In this document: positions 1 through 7,221 of the stretch, piece by piece | Numbering within the stretch: position 1 is the stretch's first letter | Layout of the letters: the number at the start of each line of letters is the position of its first letter | Position numbers and translations under genes: made by a program | Notes under the pieces: model-generated | Told to the model about the DNA's origin: nothing | The model's database searches: none | What the model saw: only the letters and a program-made list of their open reading frames with translations | Assembly: GCA_964443415.1 (NCBI GenBank) | Contig: CAYUDC010000093.1 | Span: 1 to 10,681 of the forward strand | Source of the DNA: B1 sp964443415 | GTDB lineage: Bacteria; Bacteroidota; Bacteroidia; UKL13-3 | Length of the DNA: 10,681 nt | Direction of reading: 5' to 3'

Positions 1-1033
1 CAGAATAACCAAATAAGGCGGTGATAAAAACTGCCTCTTGAAGTATTAAGGCTATGATGCTTCTAGGTGTAGCACCCAATGCTTTTCTTACCCCAATTTC
101 GTTGGTACGCTCCTTCACCACAATCATCATGATATTACTTACACCCACAATTCCTGCTATAAGGGTTCCAATACCAATCACCCAAATAAAGAGGGTGATA
201 CCATCCATTAAACCCATGATTTTTTTGTACTCACGAAGATTATTCCATAAGAAAACAGCCTTTTGATCTTTCGGGTCGAAGTGATGTTTGGCAGCTAAGA
301 TATTCCTAAGATCTTCTGTAATGGCTTCGGTTCTATTAATGTCCTCTGCTGCTACTGTCATGACAATCTGGTCTATTCTATTATTACCTGTAAATGCCTT
401 TTGCGTAGTACTCACTGGCACATATGCCCGGCGATTATCTTGATCGCCACCATCATCATGAAAAACCCCAACCACTCTAAAAAGAATGCCATTAATGTTT
501 AATTCCTTGCCCAATGGCTCTTCATTTTTAAAAATTTCTTCTACCACTTTCTTGCTTATACAAGCCACCTTTCTTGTCTCTTTAATATCCAAATCATTGA
601 TAAATCTTCCTTTATCAATCTTTATTTTCTCGGGGTAAATCATGCCTGGGTGCACTCCTTTCATATTAAAGTTCCCATAATTATTTTTATAACTAAAAAG
701 ATTGATATCCCACATATGCATCCTTGCACTGATATGTTCATAGTTTTTATAGGTGGCTTGAACCAAATCAAAATCTTCGTTGGTAAATTTTATTTCTCTA
801 CCTGGTTGATACCCCTCAAAAGCGAGTGATGTTTTACCCGCATTTAACCAAACGCTATTGGTAGCATCTCTGCTAAATTGGGTTTCAACGCCATTTCTCA
901 ATCCATTTCCAGCGCCCAGCAAAACAATGAGCATAAATATTCCCCAGCTAACACTAAAGCCGGTGAGGAATGTCCGCAAGCGGTTCTTACGGATATTCGC
1001 AAATATTTCTTGCCATTTGTCTAAATCCAACAT
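1..1033 (-). CDS. MacB/FtsX-type ABC transporter permease, C-terminus cut by window edge
   Basis: This is the membrane subunit of a MacB-type ABC transporter in the inner membrane; its substrate is unknown. The visible 344 codons begin MLDLDKWQEIFANIRKNRLR and stay open to the left edge. A first membrane helix lies at about residues 24-42. A periplasmic MacB-PCD-like domain follows at about 50-265, with PLGKELNINGILFRVVGV near 173-190. A second helix is at about 279-304. It leads into the family's cytoplasmic motif KERTNEIGVRKALGA at 307-321. The third helix is just starting at the edge. About 60-70 residues should be missing, judging from usual MacB-like permeases of about 400 residues. The ATG follows the ATPase stop codon by one base (TAGCATG), so the two are surely co-translated. 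MacB-like permeases export peptides, lipoproteins or drugs, or act in mechanotransmission; sequence alone does not choose. Confidence 0.93.
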   Translation of the reverse strand, partial: MLDLDKWQEIFANIRKNRLRTFLTGFSVSWGIFMLIVLLGAGNGLRNGVETQFSRDATNSVWLNAGKTSLAFEGYQPGREIKFTNEDFDLVQATYKNYEHISARMHMWDINLFSYKNNYGNFNMKGVHPGMIYPEKIKIDKGRFINDLDIKETRKVACISKKVVEEIFKNEEPLGKELNINGILFRVVGVFHDDGGDQDNRRAYVPVSTTQKAFTGNNRIDQIVMTVAAEDINRTEAITEDLRNILAAKHHFDPKDQKAVFLWNNLREYKKIMGLMDGITLFIWVIGIGTLIAGIVGVSNIMMIVVKERTNEIGVRKALGATPRSIIALILQEAVFITALFGYS

Positions 1034-1034
1034 G

Positions 1035-1697
1035 CTAATCTAAAATTAAGCCATCCTTGAGTCGAATGGTCCGTTGGGTCATTTCTGCAATATCATGTTC
1101 ATGGGTAACAATTACCACTGTGATGCCTTGTTGGTTAATATCCTTTAACAAATCCATCACCTCGTAACTGGTTTGAGAATCTAATGCCCCTGTAGGTTCA
1201 TCTGCCAAAATAATCCTAGGTTTAGCAATTAAGGCCCGGGCAATTGCCACACGCTGCTTTTGACCACCACTTAATTGGTTGGGCATATGATGTGCCCAAT
1301 CTTTTAAACCTACCTTCTCTAGGTATTCCATGGCAATTAAATTTCTTTTCTTTCTACTTACATTTTGGTAATACAAGGGGAGAGCTACATTCTCTAGCGC
1401 ATTCTTAAATGATATTAAATTAAAACTCTGAAATACAAAACCAATCAATTGATTACGCAATTTGGCGGCATGGGTTTCATTTAAACTCTTAATGGTTTCT
1501 CCCGCCAGTTTATATTCACCCTGATCATATGAATCTAAAATACCTAAAATGTTTAACAAGGTAGATTTGCCACTACCACTAGAGCCCATGATAGAAACCA
1601 TCTCACCTGCTTCAATTTCTGCATTGATGCCTTTTAGCACATGCATTTTCGCATCGCCAGTTTGATAGCTTTTATGAATATCCTTTAATAATATCAT
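1035..1697 (-). CDS. ABC transporter ATP-binding protein, LolD/MacB type
   Basis: This 220-residue cytoplasmic ATPase powers the adjacent permease. All nucleotide-binding elements are present: Walker A GSSGSGKST at 38-46, Q-loop Gln90, signature LSGGQ at 142-146, Walker B IILADEP at 162-168 with the following TGALD, and the switch His199 in VTHEHD. Length and motifs match the stand-alone LolD/MacB/SalX ATPase group; there is no fused membrane domain as in E. coli MacB. Its ATG overlaps the stop codon of the upstream S9 peptidase gene by four bases (ATGA). Its own stop lies one base before the permease ATG. The three genes are therefore one transcription and translation unit. The assignment is secure; the transported substrate is not known. 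Confidence 0.96.
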   Translation of the reverse strand: MILLKDIHKSYQTGDAKMHVLKGINAEIEAGEMVSIMGSSGSGKSTLLNILGILDSYDQGEYKLAGETIKSLNETHAAKLRNQLIGFVFQSFNLISFKNALENVALPLYYQNVSRKKRNLIAMEYLEKVGLKDWAHHMPNQLSGGQKQRVAIARALIAKPRIILADEPTGALDSQTSYEVMDLLKDINQQGITVVIVTHEHDIAEMTQRTIRLKDGLILD

Positions 1698-3616
1698 GGG
1701 TTAACTGCTGAAGGTTGTGCAATTTTACCACCTAAATGCTTGGCCAAAAATTTCTCCATGGCGCCATAAAACTCAAACTGATTTTCTTCATTAGAAAAGC
1801 CATGGCCTTCGTTGTCTTTTACCATATACTCTACTTTCACACCGCGCTTTTTCAATGCTTCTACAATTTGATCACTTTCTGCTTTGTTTACCCTTGGATC
1901 ATTGGCACCTTGAGCAATAAACAAAGGTGCTTTTATCTTATCTACAAAAAACACAGGAGAAGCATCATGAAGCAATACAGAATCTTTTACAGGGTCGCCC
2001 ACCATTTCATACATCATTTGCATGAAAGGAGCCCAATAAGGTGGCACAGTTTTCATAAACGTAAACAAATTACTTACTCCCACATAATCTACAGCGCAAG
2101 CGTATAGCTCAGGTGTAAAGGTAATTCCTGCCAGCGTAGCATAACCACCATAACTTGCTCCATAAATTCCCACACGTTTTGGATCGGCAATTCCTTCTTT
2201 GATTAACCACTCTACCCCATCGGTAATATCTTGTTGCATTTTTTTACCCCATTCTTTAAAACCGGCTTCCCAAAATGCCCTGCCATACCCTGTAGAGCCT
2301 CTAAAGTTAATTTGAAGTACGGCATAACCTCTATTGGCTAAAAATTGTACTTCTGGGTTCCAACCCCATTCGTCTCTAGCCCAAGGCCCCCCATGAGGAT
2401 TGATCACAACAGGAAGATTTTTGGCTTCTACACCCTTAGGTGTAGTTAAGTATCCATGCACAGTTAATCCATCTTTGGCCTTATAACTAACTGGCTTCAT
2501 TTCACATAATTGTTCACGAACCAACCATGGGGCACGTTCGGCAATTTTTTCTAGTTTTTTCGACCCAACCTCATACAAATACGTAGCTCCTAAAGAGCGG
2601 TCGCTGATGGTTCTCACCAATAGCAAATCTTCTTTTTGGTTATGACCAGTGATGATAATTTCATCTTGCTTGCCTAGCTGTTGTTGCAAATCGGCATAGA
2701 TTTTAGCAGTGCTCGAATCAAAAAAATGACGTTCGGGTTTAGCTACAATGCACTCGGCACTGGTAATAACCTTTCTAACCTTGGAGTATTCAATGTCGCT
2801 AATATCTACTTGAGGATGTTCATATAATACCTCTAACTCTTTGCCATTGACAATATCAAATCTAACCAAAGCCATTTTATCTCTGTTGAGGTTAGATAGT
2901 GCAAACAAATCTTTATTATCTGGAGTAAAAACCAGCGGCTGAATGCCCTCTTTAAAGGTGGTTCTTAATACCGACTTAAATGGCTCCTTTATATTGGCAC
3001 GATGAAGAATTACACTATTTACACCATCACTCTGTACGGCAACTCTTAGGTTACCATTATGGTCTGTAATCCATTGAGAAACGCCTCCTGGATTGCGTGC
3101 TTCAAGGGTTAAACTGCCTGTGGCTAAATTCAACTGATACACATCAAACAACTGTGGATTGTCTTTATTCATTCCAATCAATAGTTGGTCATCATGCAGT
3201 TCTAAGTCATCAATAATTTGCACATTCACCTTTTCAAAGGGCGTCAAATCCTTTTGGTTCAAACCGTTTGAACCTACTACATACAAATGAAAATTCTCGT
3301 CGCCACCCTTGTCTTTTACATATACAATTTTATCCCCTTTCCAGAAGTAGGCTTGTACATCTCTATCTGTAAAATTGGTAAGTTGAATGGTATCTCCCGA
3401 ACCTATCACGGTACAAAAGATATTCATCCTTTGGTTAACTGGTTTGGTAAACGCTATTTTCTTTCCATCTGGTGACAAGGAAAAATAGGCATTTTCTGGA
3501 TTTCTAAAGAAATCCTGCATTGGAATAATGGGGGCGTCCTCCTTACTTTGGTCTTGCGGGTTGCTGCAGGCCAACATACTAGCAGCCAGCATCGAAAAAA
3601 TGAAAGTTCTCAACAT
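1694..3616 (-). CDS. S9 family prolyl oligopeptidase-type peptidase, lipoprotein
   Basis: This 640-residue serine peptidase of the S9 (prolyl oligopeptidase / acylaminoacyl-peptidase) group probably cleaves short peptides in the periplasm. The N-terminus MLRTFIFSMLAASMLACSNP is a lipoprotein signal with the lipobox Cys at 17; MLAC is not the most typical lipobox. Residues about 35-365 have WD40/beta-propeller character, with phrases such as YFSLSPDGKKIAFTKP. The alpha/beta-hydrolase domain covers about 375-627. It contains the HGGPW oxyanion strand at 408-412, nucleophile Ser488 in GASYGG, Asp573 in GANDPRV and His605 in EGHGF, so the triad is complete. Its stop codon overlaps the ATPase start (ATGA), tying it to an ABC exporter. 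A role in processing or degrading peptides linked to that transporter is an inference. Other S9 subfamilies (DPP IV, acylaminoacyl-peptidase) cannot be excluded. Confidence 0.95.
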   Translation of the reverse strand: MLRTFIFSMLAASMLACSNPQDQSKEDAPIIPMQDFFRNPENAYFSLSPDGKKIAFTKPVNQRMNIFCTVIGSGDTIQLTNFTDRDVQAYFWKGDKIVYVKDKGGDENFHLYVVGSNGLNQKDLTPFEKVNVQIIDDLELHDDQLLIGMNKDNPQLFDVYQLNLATGSLTLEARNPGGVSQWITDHNGNLRVAVQSDGVNSVILHRANIKEPFKSVLRTTFKEGIQPLVFTPDNKDLFALSNLNRDKMALVRFDIVNGKELEVLYEHPQVDISDIEYSKVRKVITSAECIVAKPERHFFDSSTAKIYADLQQQLGKQDEIIITGHNQKEDLLLVRTISDRSLGATYLYEVGSKKLEKIAERAPWLVREQLCEMKPVSYKAKDGLTVHGYLTTPKGVEAKNLPVVINPHGGPWARDEWGWNPEVQFLANRGYAVLQINFRGSTGYGRAFWEAGFKEWGKKMQQDITDGVEWLIKEGIADPKRVGIYGASYGGYATLAGITFTPELYACAVDYVGVSNLFTFMKTVPPYWAPFMQMMYEMVGDPVKDSVLLHDASPVFFVDKIKAPLFIAQGANDPRVNKAESDQIVEALKKRGVKVEYMVKDNEGHGFSNEENQFEFYGAMEKFLAKHLGGKIAQPSAVNP

Positions 3617-3632
3617 CTCAAATCTATTTGAG
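3617..3632. promoter_or_regulatory. Inverted repeat directly before the S9 peptidase start codon
   Basis: CTCAAATCTATTTGAG has 7-bp arms around a 2-base centre. It ends exactly at the base before the ATG of the minus-strand S9 peptidase gene. It could be a DNA operator, or, in the mRNA, a 6-bp hairpin with a 4-base loop that restricts ribosome access. The symmetry is seen directly; the function is inferred. Confidence 0.4.
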
Positions 3633-3635
3633 CCC

Positions 3636-3667
3636 GAAAATTAAATGCAATGTGCCTTAATCCCAAA
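3636..3667 (-). promoter_or_regulatory. Candidate promoter for the S9 peptidase-ABC transporter operon
   Basis: Reading the minus strand, TTTG (3667-3664) is followed after 20 bases by TAATTTTC (3643-3636). The Bacteroidota consensus is a -33 TTTG and a -7 TAnnTTTG, so the -7 box has one mismatch and the spacing is at the long end. Transcription would start near 3631, inside or just before the inverted repeat at 3617-3632, leaving a leader of about 15 bases. Confidence 0.35.
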
Positions 3668-3703
3668 TACGATTTGATGAGGGGAAATAGATGGGGTTTG
3701 AAG

Positions 3704-3738
3704 GTTAAGGCCCCGGCACTTCGTGCCGGGGCCTTAAC
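3704..3738. repeat. GC-rich perfect hairpin after the metal-uptake operon (terminator or dispersed palindrome)
   Basis: A 35-base inverted repeat has perfect 16-bp arms (GTTAAGGCCCCGGCAC and its complement) around a 3-base loop. It starts one base after the stop codon of the His-Asp lipoprotein gene. The position suits a transcription terminator for the minus-strand operon. However, only two T residues follow the stem on that strand, and the GC content is far above its surroundings. Either a strong mRNA 3'-end stabilising or terminating structure, or a mobile REP/MITE-like palindrome, is possible. Confidence 0.6.
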
Positions 3739-3739
3739 A

Positions 3740-4300
3740 CTATTTCACTAAAATAGGGAAAATAACATCGGCATCGGATGAGCCATTTTGTATACCGCCT
3801 GTTTTTGGTGAAGCTGAAGTGTAATGCCTTAAGATTACTTGATAATTACCAGATTCTGCTCCATTAGCATTGGTACTTACATTCCAAGTTAAACCCAACT
3901 CAATTGGAGGTGTATGCGTATCAAAATCGGTGATTTGGGTTTGAACCCTAGTGGTAGTGCTGGCATACACTACTCTGTGCTCGTTGGCAGTAGCTTTAAT
4001 TTCATTGGTAACATTTACCACAGGAGATTTGCTTTCATCTAAAAATTCTACCATTCCATTGTATGTTTTTCCTGGTTGTAATTTGATGGTATCTACCGTA
4101 ACTGCGGTCCCCGGACCTGCTGGCTGTCTCCAAGCAAATGACAAGGTATCAGAAGTACCCACTTCTACATAATGTAATTTTATGGTGGTGATTAACTCAT
4201 TGTCGTGATCGTGGTCATCGTGGTCGTGGTCGTCGTGTTTTTTACAAGCGTTAAATGCTACTAAAGTAATAAGGCCTAAAATGATACTTAATTTTTTCAT
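3740..4300 (-). CDS. Small lipoprotein with His-Asp-rich N-terminus, probably metal binding
   Basis: This 186-residue lipoprotein has a clear signal, MKKLSIILGLITLVAFNAC, with the lipid-bearing Cys at 19. It is followed at once by a low-complexity run of His and Asp (residues 22-33), a typical transition-metal-binding tail. The rest is beta-rich, with segments such as TIKLHYVEVGTSDTLSFAW and LQPGKTYNGMVEFLDES, and ends in DADVIFPILVK. I recall similar Bacteroidota lipoproteins, often labelled 'type 1 periplasmic binding fold superfamily', beside TonB receptors; this is memory, not a search. The start lies 5 bases after the receptor stop, so it is the last gene of that operon. It probably sits in the outer membrane, holding or delivering a metal ion for the receptor. 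The exact function and metal are unknown. Confidence 0.85.
   Translation of the reverse strand: MKKLSIILGLITLVAFNACKKHDDHDHDDHDHDNELITTIKLHYVEVGTSDTLSFAWRQPAGPGTAVTVDTIKLQPGKTYNGMVEFLDESKSPVVNVTNEIKATANEHRVVYASTTTRVQTQITDFDTHTPPIELGLTWNVSTNANGAESGNYQVILRHYTSASPKTGGIQNGSSDADVIFPILVK
4202..4237 (-). repeat. Codon-level low-complexity repeat encoding the His-Asp tail
   Basis: Twelve consecutive codons alternate between CAC or CAT and GAC or GAT and encode residues 22-33 of the lipoprotein. Short direct repeats of this kind can change length by slippage in multiples of three, which would alter the number of metal ligands without breaking the frame. Confidence 0.6.
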
Positions 4301-4305
4301 GTTGT

Positions 4306-6606
4306 TTAAAATTTAAATGTGATTCTTAAAATAAAGTTCAATCCAGGTTCATCTGTAAAGTACCTATACCTACTTTGATAATCTCTATAACTGGTATTCA
4401 ATAAATTATTTATAGAAAAGTTCAGATAGATTCTTTGTTTTGATTTACCTAGATAAAATGTGTTTCCTCCTGATAAGTTTAAAAGATGGTAAGCAGCAGG
4501 AGGCGCTGCAAAATCAACTTGTAGTGGTACTCTTTTTTGCTCTGCTACAAGATTGGATTGTAACAATAAAAAAGGTTCCTTTAAAAAATGTAATTTGGCC
4601 CAAGCATAACCCAAAGAAAGCATGGCTCTATTGGCGGGCATAAAAATAAATGGTTCAGACTTACTTATATTTTGTGCATATAAATAACTCACTTGAGCAC
4701 TTCCTTGGATGCCTGTTTTGGCTTGATAAGACCATGCTGCTTCGGCTCCCGAAAACAATCCGTTATCTTGCCTAAATTCAAATGCAGGAAAAGCGCCTCT
4801 GATGGTGAGTATGCTCTGTGGTAGCGGACTTTTATAAATAAATCCACGGTAGTATTGCGCAAATAAATTAGCTTCTACGCTCCAATTACCCTTCATTTTT
4901 TTAAAGGTAATTTCGCTTAACCAAGCCCGCTCTGGACTTAACTCGGCATTGCCTACTTCAAAACTTGCCAAGCCATAATGTAAGCCATAACTGTATAACT
5001 CATTTACGGCAGGAGGCCTAAAGCCAGAACTCATATTCACCTTTAACAAAACTTCTTTGGGTAGTTGATGTTGCCAAGTAGCCGAAAAAGTAGCCCCTTT
5101 AAATTGCTCTTGATAAGCAAAACTTTGCGAGAACCTTCTATAGCTAGGCACATCTAACCAACGGTGGTCGTACCTAGCCCCAAAGGCTATGTTTCCATGC
5201 GCTAAATCTTGACGTAACATCACAAATACGCCTTGATGAAAAGAATTAAATTCTGGAATGATAAACTGCAAACCTTCTACCGTGTTTTTTTGGATTTGAC
5301 TAGAGATTCCAACCTTTAAAAACAAGTGATGCTTTAATGGCTTTTCATAATGTTGCTCCAAGTGCAAGGTCTGAATTTCTAAGTCCATCGCAGCTCTATT
5401 TCTTAAATTACTGTTGTAAACAAAATCTGCATCATACTCCATTCTTCTATTCACTTGTTGCGAATAATTAAAAACATACTTGCCTTTGTTTTTAAACTGG
5501 TAACTGAGTCGAGCATTTAGTAAACTATGATTTACAAATTGATAGGGTCTACCAATAGCATATGAAAATGGCTGTATAATCAATGGCTTTGGCGATTGCA
5601 AGGCACGATGAAGGTCATTTAAATTACCCATGTGCGAACCAATAAAAATGCCTTGTGTAGTTTGATAATGGCTAACACTTATCTCCAATAAAAGCCTCTG
5701 CATACCCAATGCCACATCAGCGCCCAAACCATTTTCTTCGAAAGCGGTATTGCTAATAACATAGGTGGGAGTTCTACTATCCCCCGCCTTTCTGAAGCTA
5801 GCGTGGGCTCTTGAGGCTATCCAAAATTTACTAAAATCGCGTCTGCCATCTAATTGCAAATGTGCCGCACCTTGTTGATTGTTGGTATGTGTTTGAATCC
5901 CAAATGAACCACCCAAGCCTGTACTATCTAGCCAAGGCTTAGGTAAAAGCCTGATGGCACCACCAATGGCTTCTGGACCAAACTCCACAGCTGCGGCACC
6001 TTTTACCACCTCTGCACTCGATACCGAAAAAGGATCCACTTCCAATCCGTGGTCCTCTCCCCATTGTTGACCTTCTAACCTAGCATTTCCTTGAAAGGTG
6101 GCTAACCTCATGCCATGCATCCCTCTGATAACTGGTTTGGCTATGTTTCCGGCCGAACTAAGCATCGTAACACCTGTCACTCCCTTTAGCATGGCAGCGA
6201 TATTTTGATCTTGTCGCTTAGCAATATCTGATGCACTTAAAACCACTTTATCCCTTCTGCTAAAATTGCTTGCCTGCTGCTTTGCCTCTACCAAGGTTTC
6301 ATGCAAATGATGAGATTCTGGACACATCAAGATTTTTAACTCTCCAGTATTAGGTATGTTAAGCATTATATCTTGGTGATGATACCCAATATAGGTGGCA
6401 TGCAACCAATATTTTCCCGGTGTCAGCGAGTCAATAGTTGCCCTACCTTGCCCATCTGTGATATGCAAGTGCCGGTGCTTTTGTATACTAATACTTGCAC
6501 CGTAAAGTGGTTCTAAGCTAAGACTATCTAAGACTTGTATTTTAAGTATAGAGGTGGTTTGACCCGAGCTAGATTGGATCAACCCTAACCAAAAAATACA
6601 CAACAT
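4306..6606 (-). CDS. TonB-dependent outer-membrane receptor, ZnuD/CopB-like, probable metal uptake
   Basis: This is an outer-membrane beta-barrel receptor that would import its ligand using TonB energy; it has 766 residues from the ATG at 6606. Numbered from there, a carboxypeptidase-regulatory-like domain covers about 18-97. A TonB-box-like stretch HETLVEA is near 102-108. The plug spans about 120-225, with IRGMHGMRL, QWGEDHGLEVDP and the conserved EFGPEAIGGAIR. The rest is barrel, ending in aromatic Phe (ILRITFKF). The WxxDHxxxxDP plug pattern recalls ZnuD/CopB-type receptors of zinc or copper. His clusters near the N-terminus (KHRHLH, SHHLHE) agree. The ATG leaves a signal peptide with no basic residue. 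In-frame codons upstream restore one (KNFIFR), so a CTG at 6633 (775 residues) may be the true start. It lies between two His-rich exported proteins, supporting metal uptake. The ligand is inferred. Confidence 0.93.
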   Translation of the reverse strand: MLCIFWLGLIQSSSGQTTSILKIQVLDSLSLEPLYGASISIQKHRHLHITDGQGRATIDSLTPGKYWLHATYIGYHHQDIMLNIPNTGELKILMCPESHHLHETLVEAKQQASNFSRRDKVVLSASDIAKRQDQNIAAMLKGVTGVTMLSSAGNIAKPVIRGMHGMRLATFQGNARLEGQQWGEDHGLEVDPFSVSSAEVVKGAAAVEFGPEAIGGAIRLLPKPWLDSTGLGGSFGIQTHTNNQQGAAHLQLDGRRDFSKFWIASRAHASFRKAGDSRTPTYVISNTAFEENGLGADVALGMQRLLLEISVSHYQTTQGIFIGSHMGNLNDLHRALQSPKPLIIQPFSYAIGRPYQFVNHSLLNARLSYQFKNKGKYVFNYSQQVNRRMEYDADFVYNSNLRNRAAMDLEIQTLHLEQHYEKPLKHHLFLKVGISSQIQKNTVEGLQFIIPEFNSFHQGVFVMLRQDLAHGNIAFGARYDHRWLDVPSYRRFSQSFAYQEQFKGATFSATWQHQLPKEVLLKVNMSSGFRPPAVNELYSYGLHYGLASFEVGNAELSPERAWLSEITFKKMKGNWSVEANLFAQYYRGFIYKSPLPQSILTIRGAFPAFEFRQDNGLFSGAEAAWSYQAKTGIQGSAQVSYLYAQNISKSEPFIFMPANRAMLSLGYAWAKLHFLKEPFLLLQSNLVAEQKRVPLQVDFAAPPAAYHLLNLSGGNTFYLGKSKQRIYLNFSINNLLNTSYRDYQSRYRYFTDEPGLNFILRITFKF

Positions 6607-6675
6607 CAATAGCCTGAAAATGAAATTTTTCAGAAAATGTGGATTTAAAAAAATGGAATAAAAATGAAAGCTAGA

Positions 6676-7098
6676 TTAGGAAAGAGCCGGTGGGCCCCTA
6701 GAGCTAAACATTTGGGCAAATGCACTGGCCTTTTTCTGGGTAGCCAATACTTGCGCTAATTCAATGGTAAATCCAATATAGGTTTCGGTTTGAACCGAAT
6801 GAATGAAATGCTTGACAAAGCTAAACTCACAGGTAAAACATTCTGGATGCTCAGTCTTGATATGGGTGCCGTGCTCACAAGCATGGTCATAGCCAGTTTC
6901 ACAAAACAAATCATCTATTTCGCAATGATGCTCAGTTTCATTGGCGTCATGTACTGCCAAAAAATGCTCGTGCTCTTCGTGAGAATGCAAGGCGTTATAT
7001 GGCACTTGGGTTGCCAATAACAAACCAAGGAAGAACAGGGCAATATGTTTTTGCAGCAATTTCAGGGTGCCAAAGATACCCAAATATGCTTTATCCAA
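6676..7098 (-). CDS. His/Cys-rich small exported protein, first gene of the metal-uptake operon
   Basis: I do not recognise a named family. The reading frame encodes up to 140 residues with one hydrophobic segment (about 19-30, LLQKHIALFFLGLLLATQ) that may be a signal peptide or membrane anchor. The following region carries 13 of its 14 His and all five Cys (59, 66, 74, 87, 90), including HPECFTCEF, a CxxC motif. It ends in SRGPPALS. Small His-rich proteins ending in R-G/A-P-P near TonB receptors are known (DUF2946-like); this is resemblance only. The start is uncertain: the frame has no ATG before residue 130. The boundary given uses a TTG at 7098. A CTG at 7065 would give a neater signal peptide, MKLLQKHIALFF. 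Its stop is in the same frame as the receptor gene, about 70 bases upstream of it. Metal binding in the periplasm or membrane is inferred. Confidence 0.75.
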   Translation of the reverse strand: MDKAYLGIFGTLKLLQKHIALFFLGLLLATQVPYNALHSHEEHEHFLAVHDANETEHHCEIDDLFCETGYDHACEHGTHIKTEHPECFTCEFSFVKHFIHSVQTETYIGFTIELAQVLATQKKASAFAQMFSSRGPPALS

Positions 7099-7176
7099 AA
7101 ACCGCTCATGGAATTAGGAGTAGCCATTAACTAAAAATGTAGAAAATTTGACAAAATTTAAAATGCCATAAAAAGA

Positions 7177-7205
7177 TTGTTTCTTTCTAATTAGCACTAT
7201 TTTCG
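7177..7205 (+). promoter_or_regulatory. Candidate promoter of hutU
   Basis: TTG at 7177-7179 is followed 18 bases later by TATTTTCG at 7198-7205. This matches the Bacteroidota -33/-7 pattern (TTTG, TAnnTTTG) with one mismatch in the -7 box. Transcription would begin near 7209, giving a leader of about 13 bases before the ATG at 7222. The 7099-7221 gap must also hold the divergent promoter of the minus-strand metal operon; I could not place that one with confidence. Confidence 0.5.
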
Positions 7206-7221
7206 TGCACATTTTTTGATT

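Noticed and set aside
1736..2107. Plus-strand open frame of 123 codons inside the S9 peptidase gene
   Set aside because: It is opposite the catalytic domain of a clear peptidase, with no recognisable domain; a frame shadow.
7143..7159. Two AAAATTT copies separated by GAC, considered as a metalloregulator site for the divergent metal operon
   Set aside because: Such AT-only repeats are frequent in this AT-rich gap, the centre is not symmetric enough, and no matching promoter could be placed nearby.
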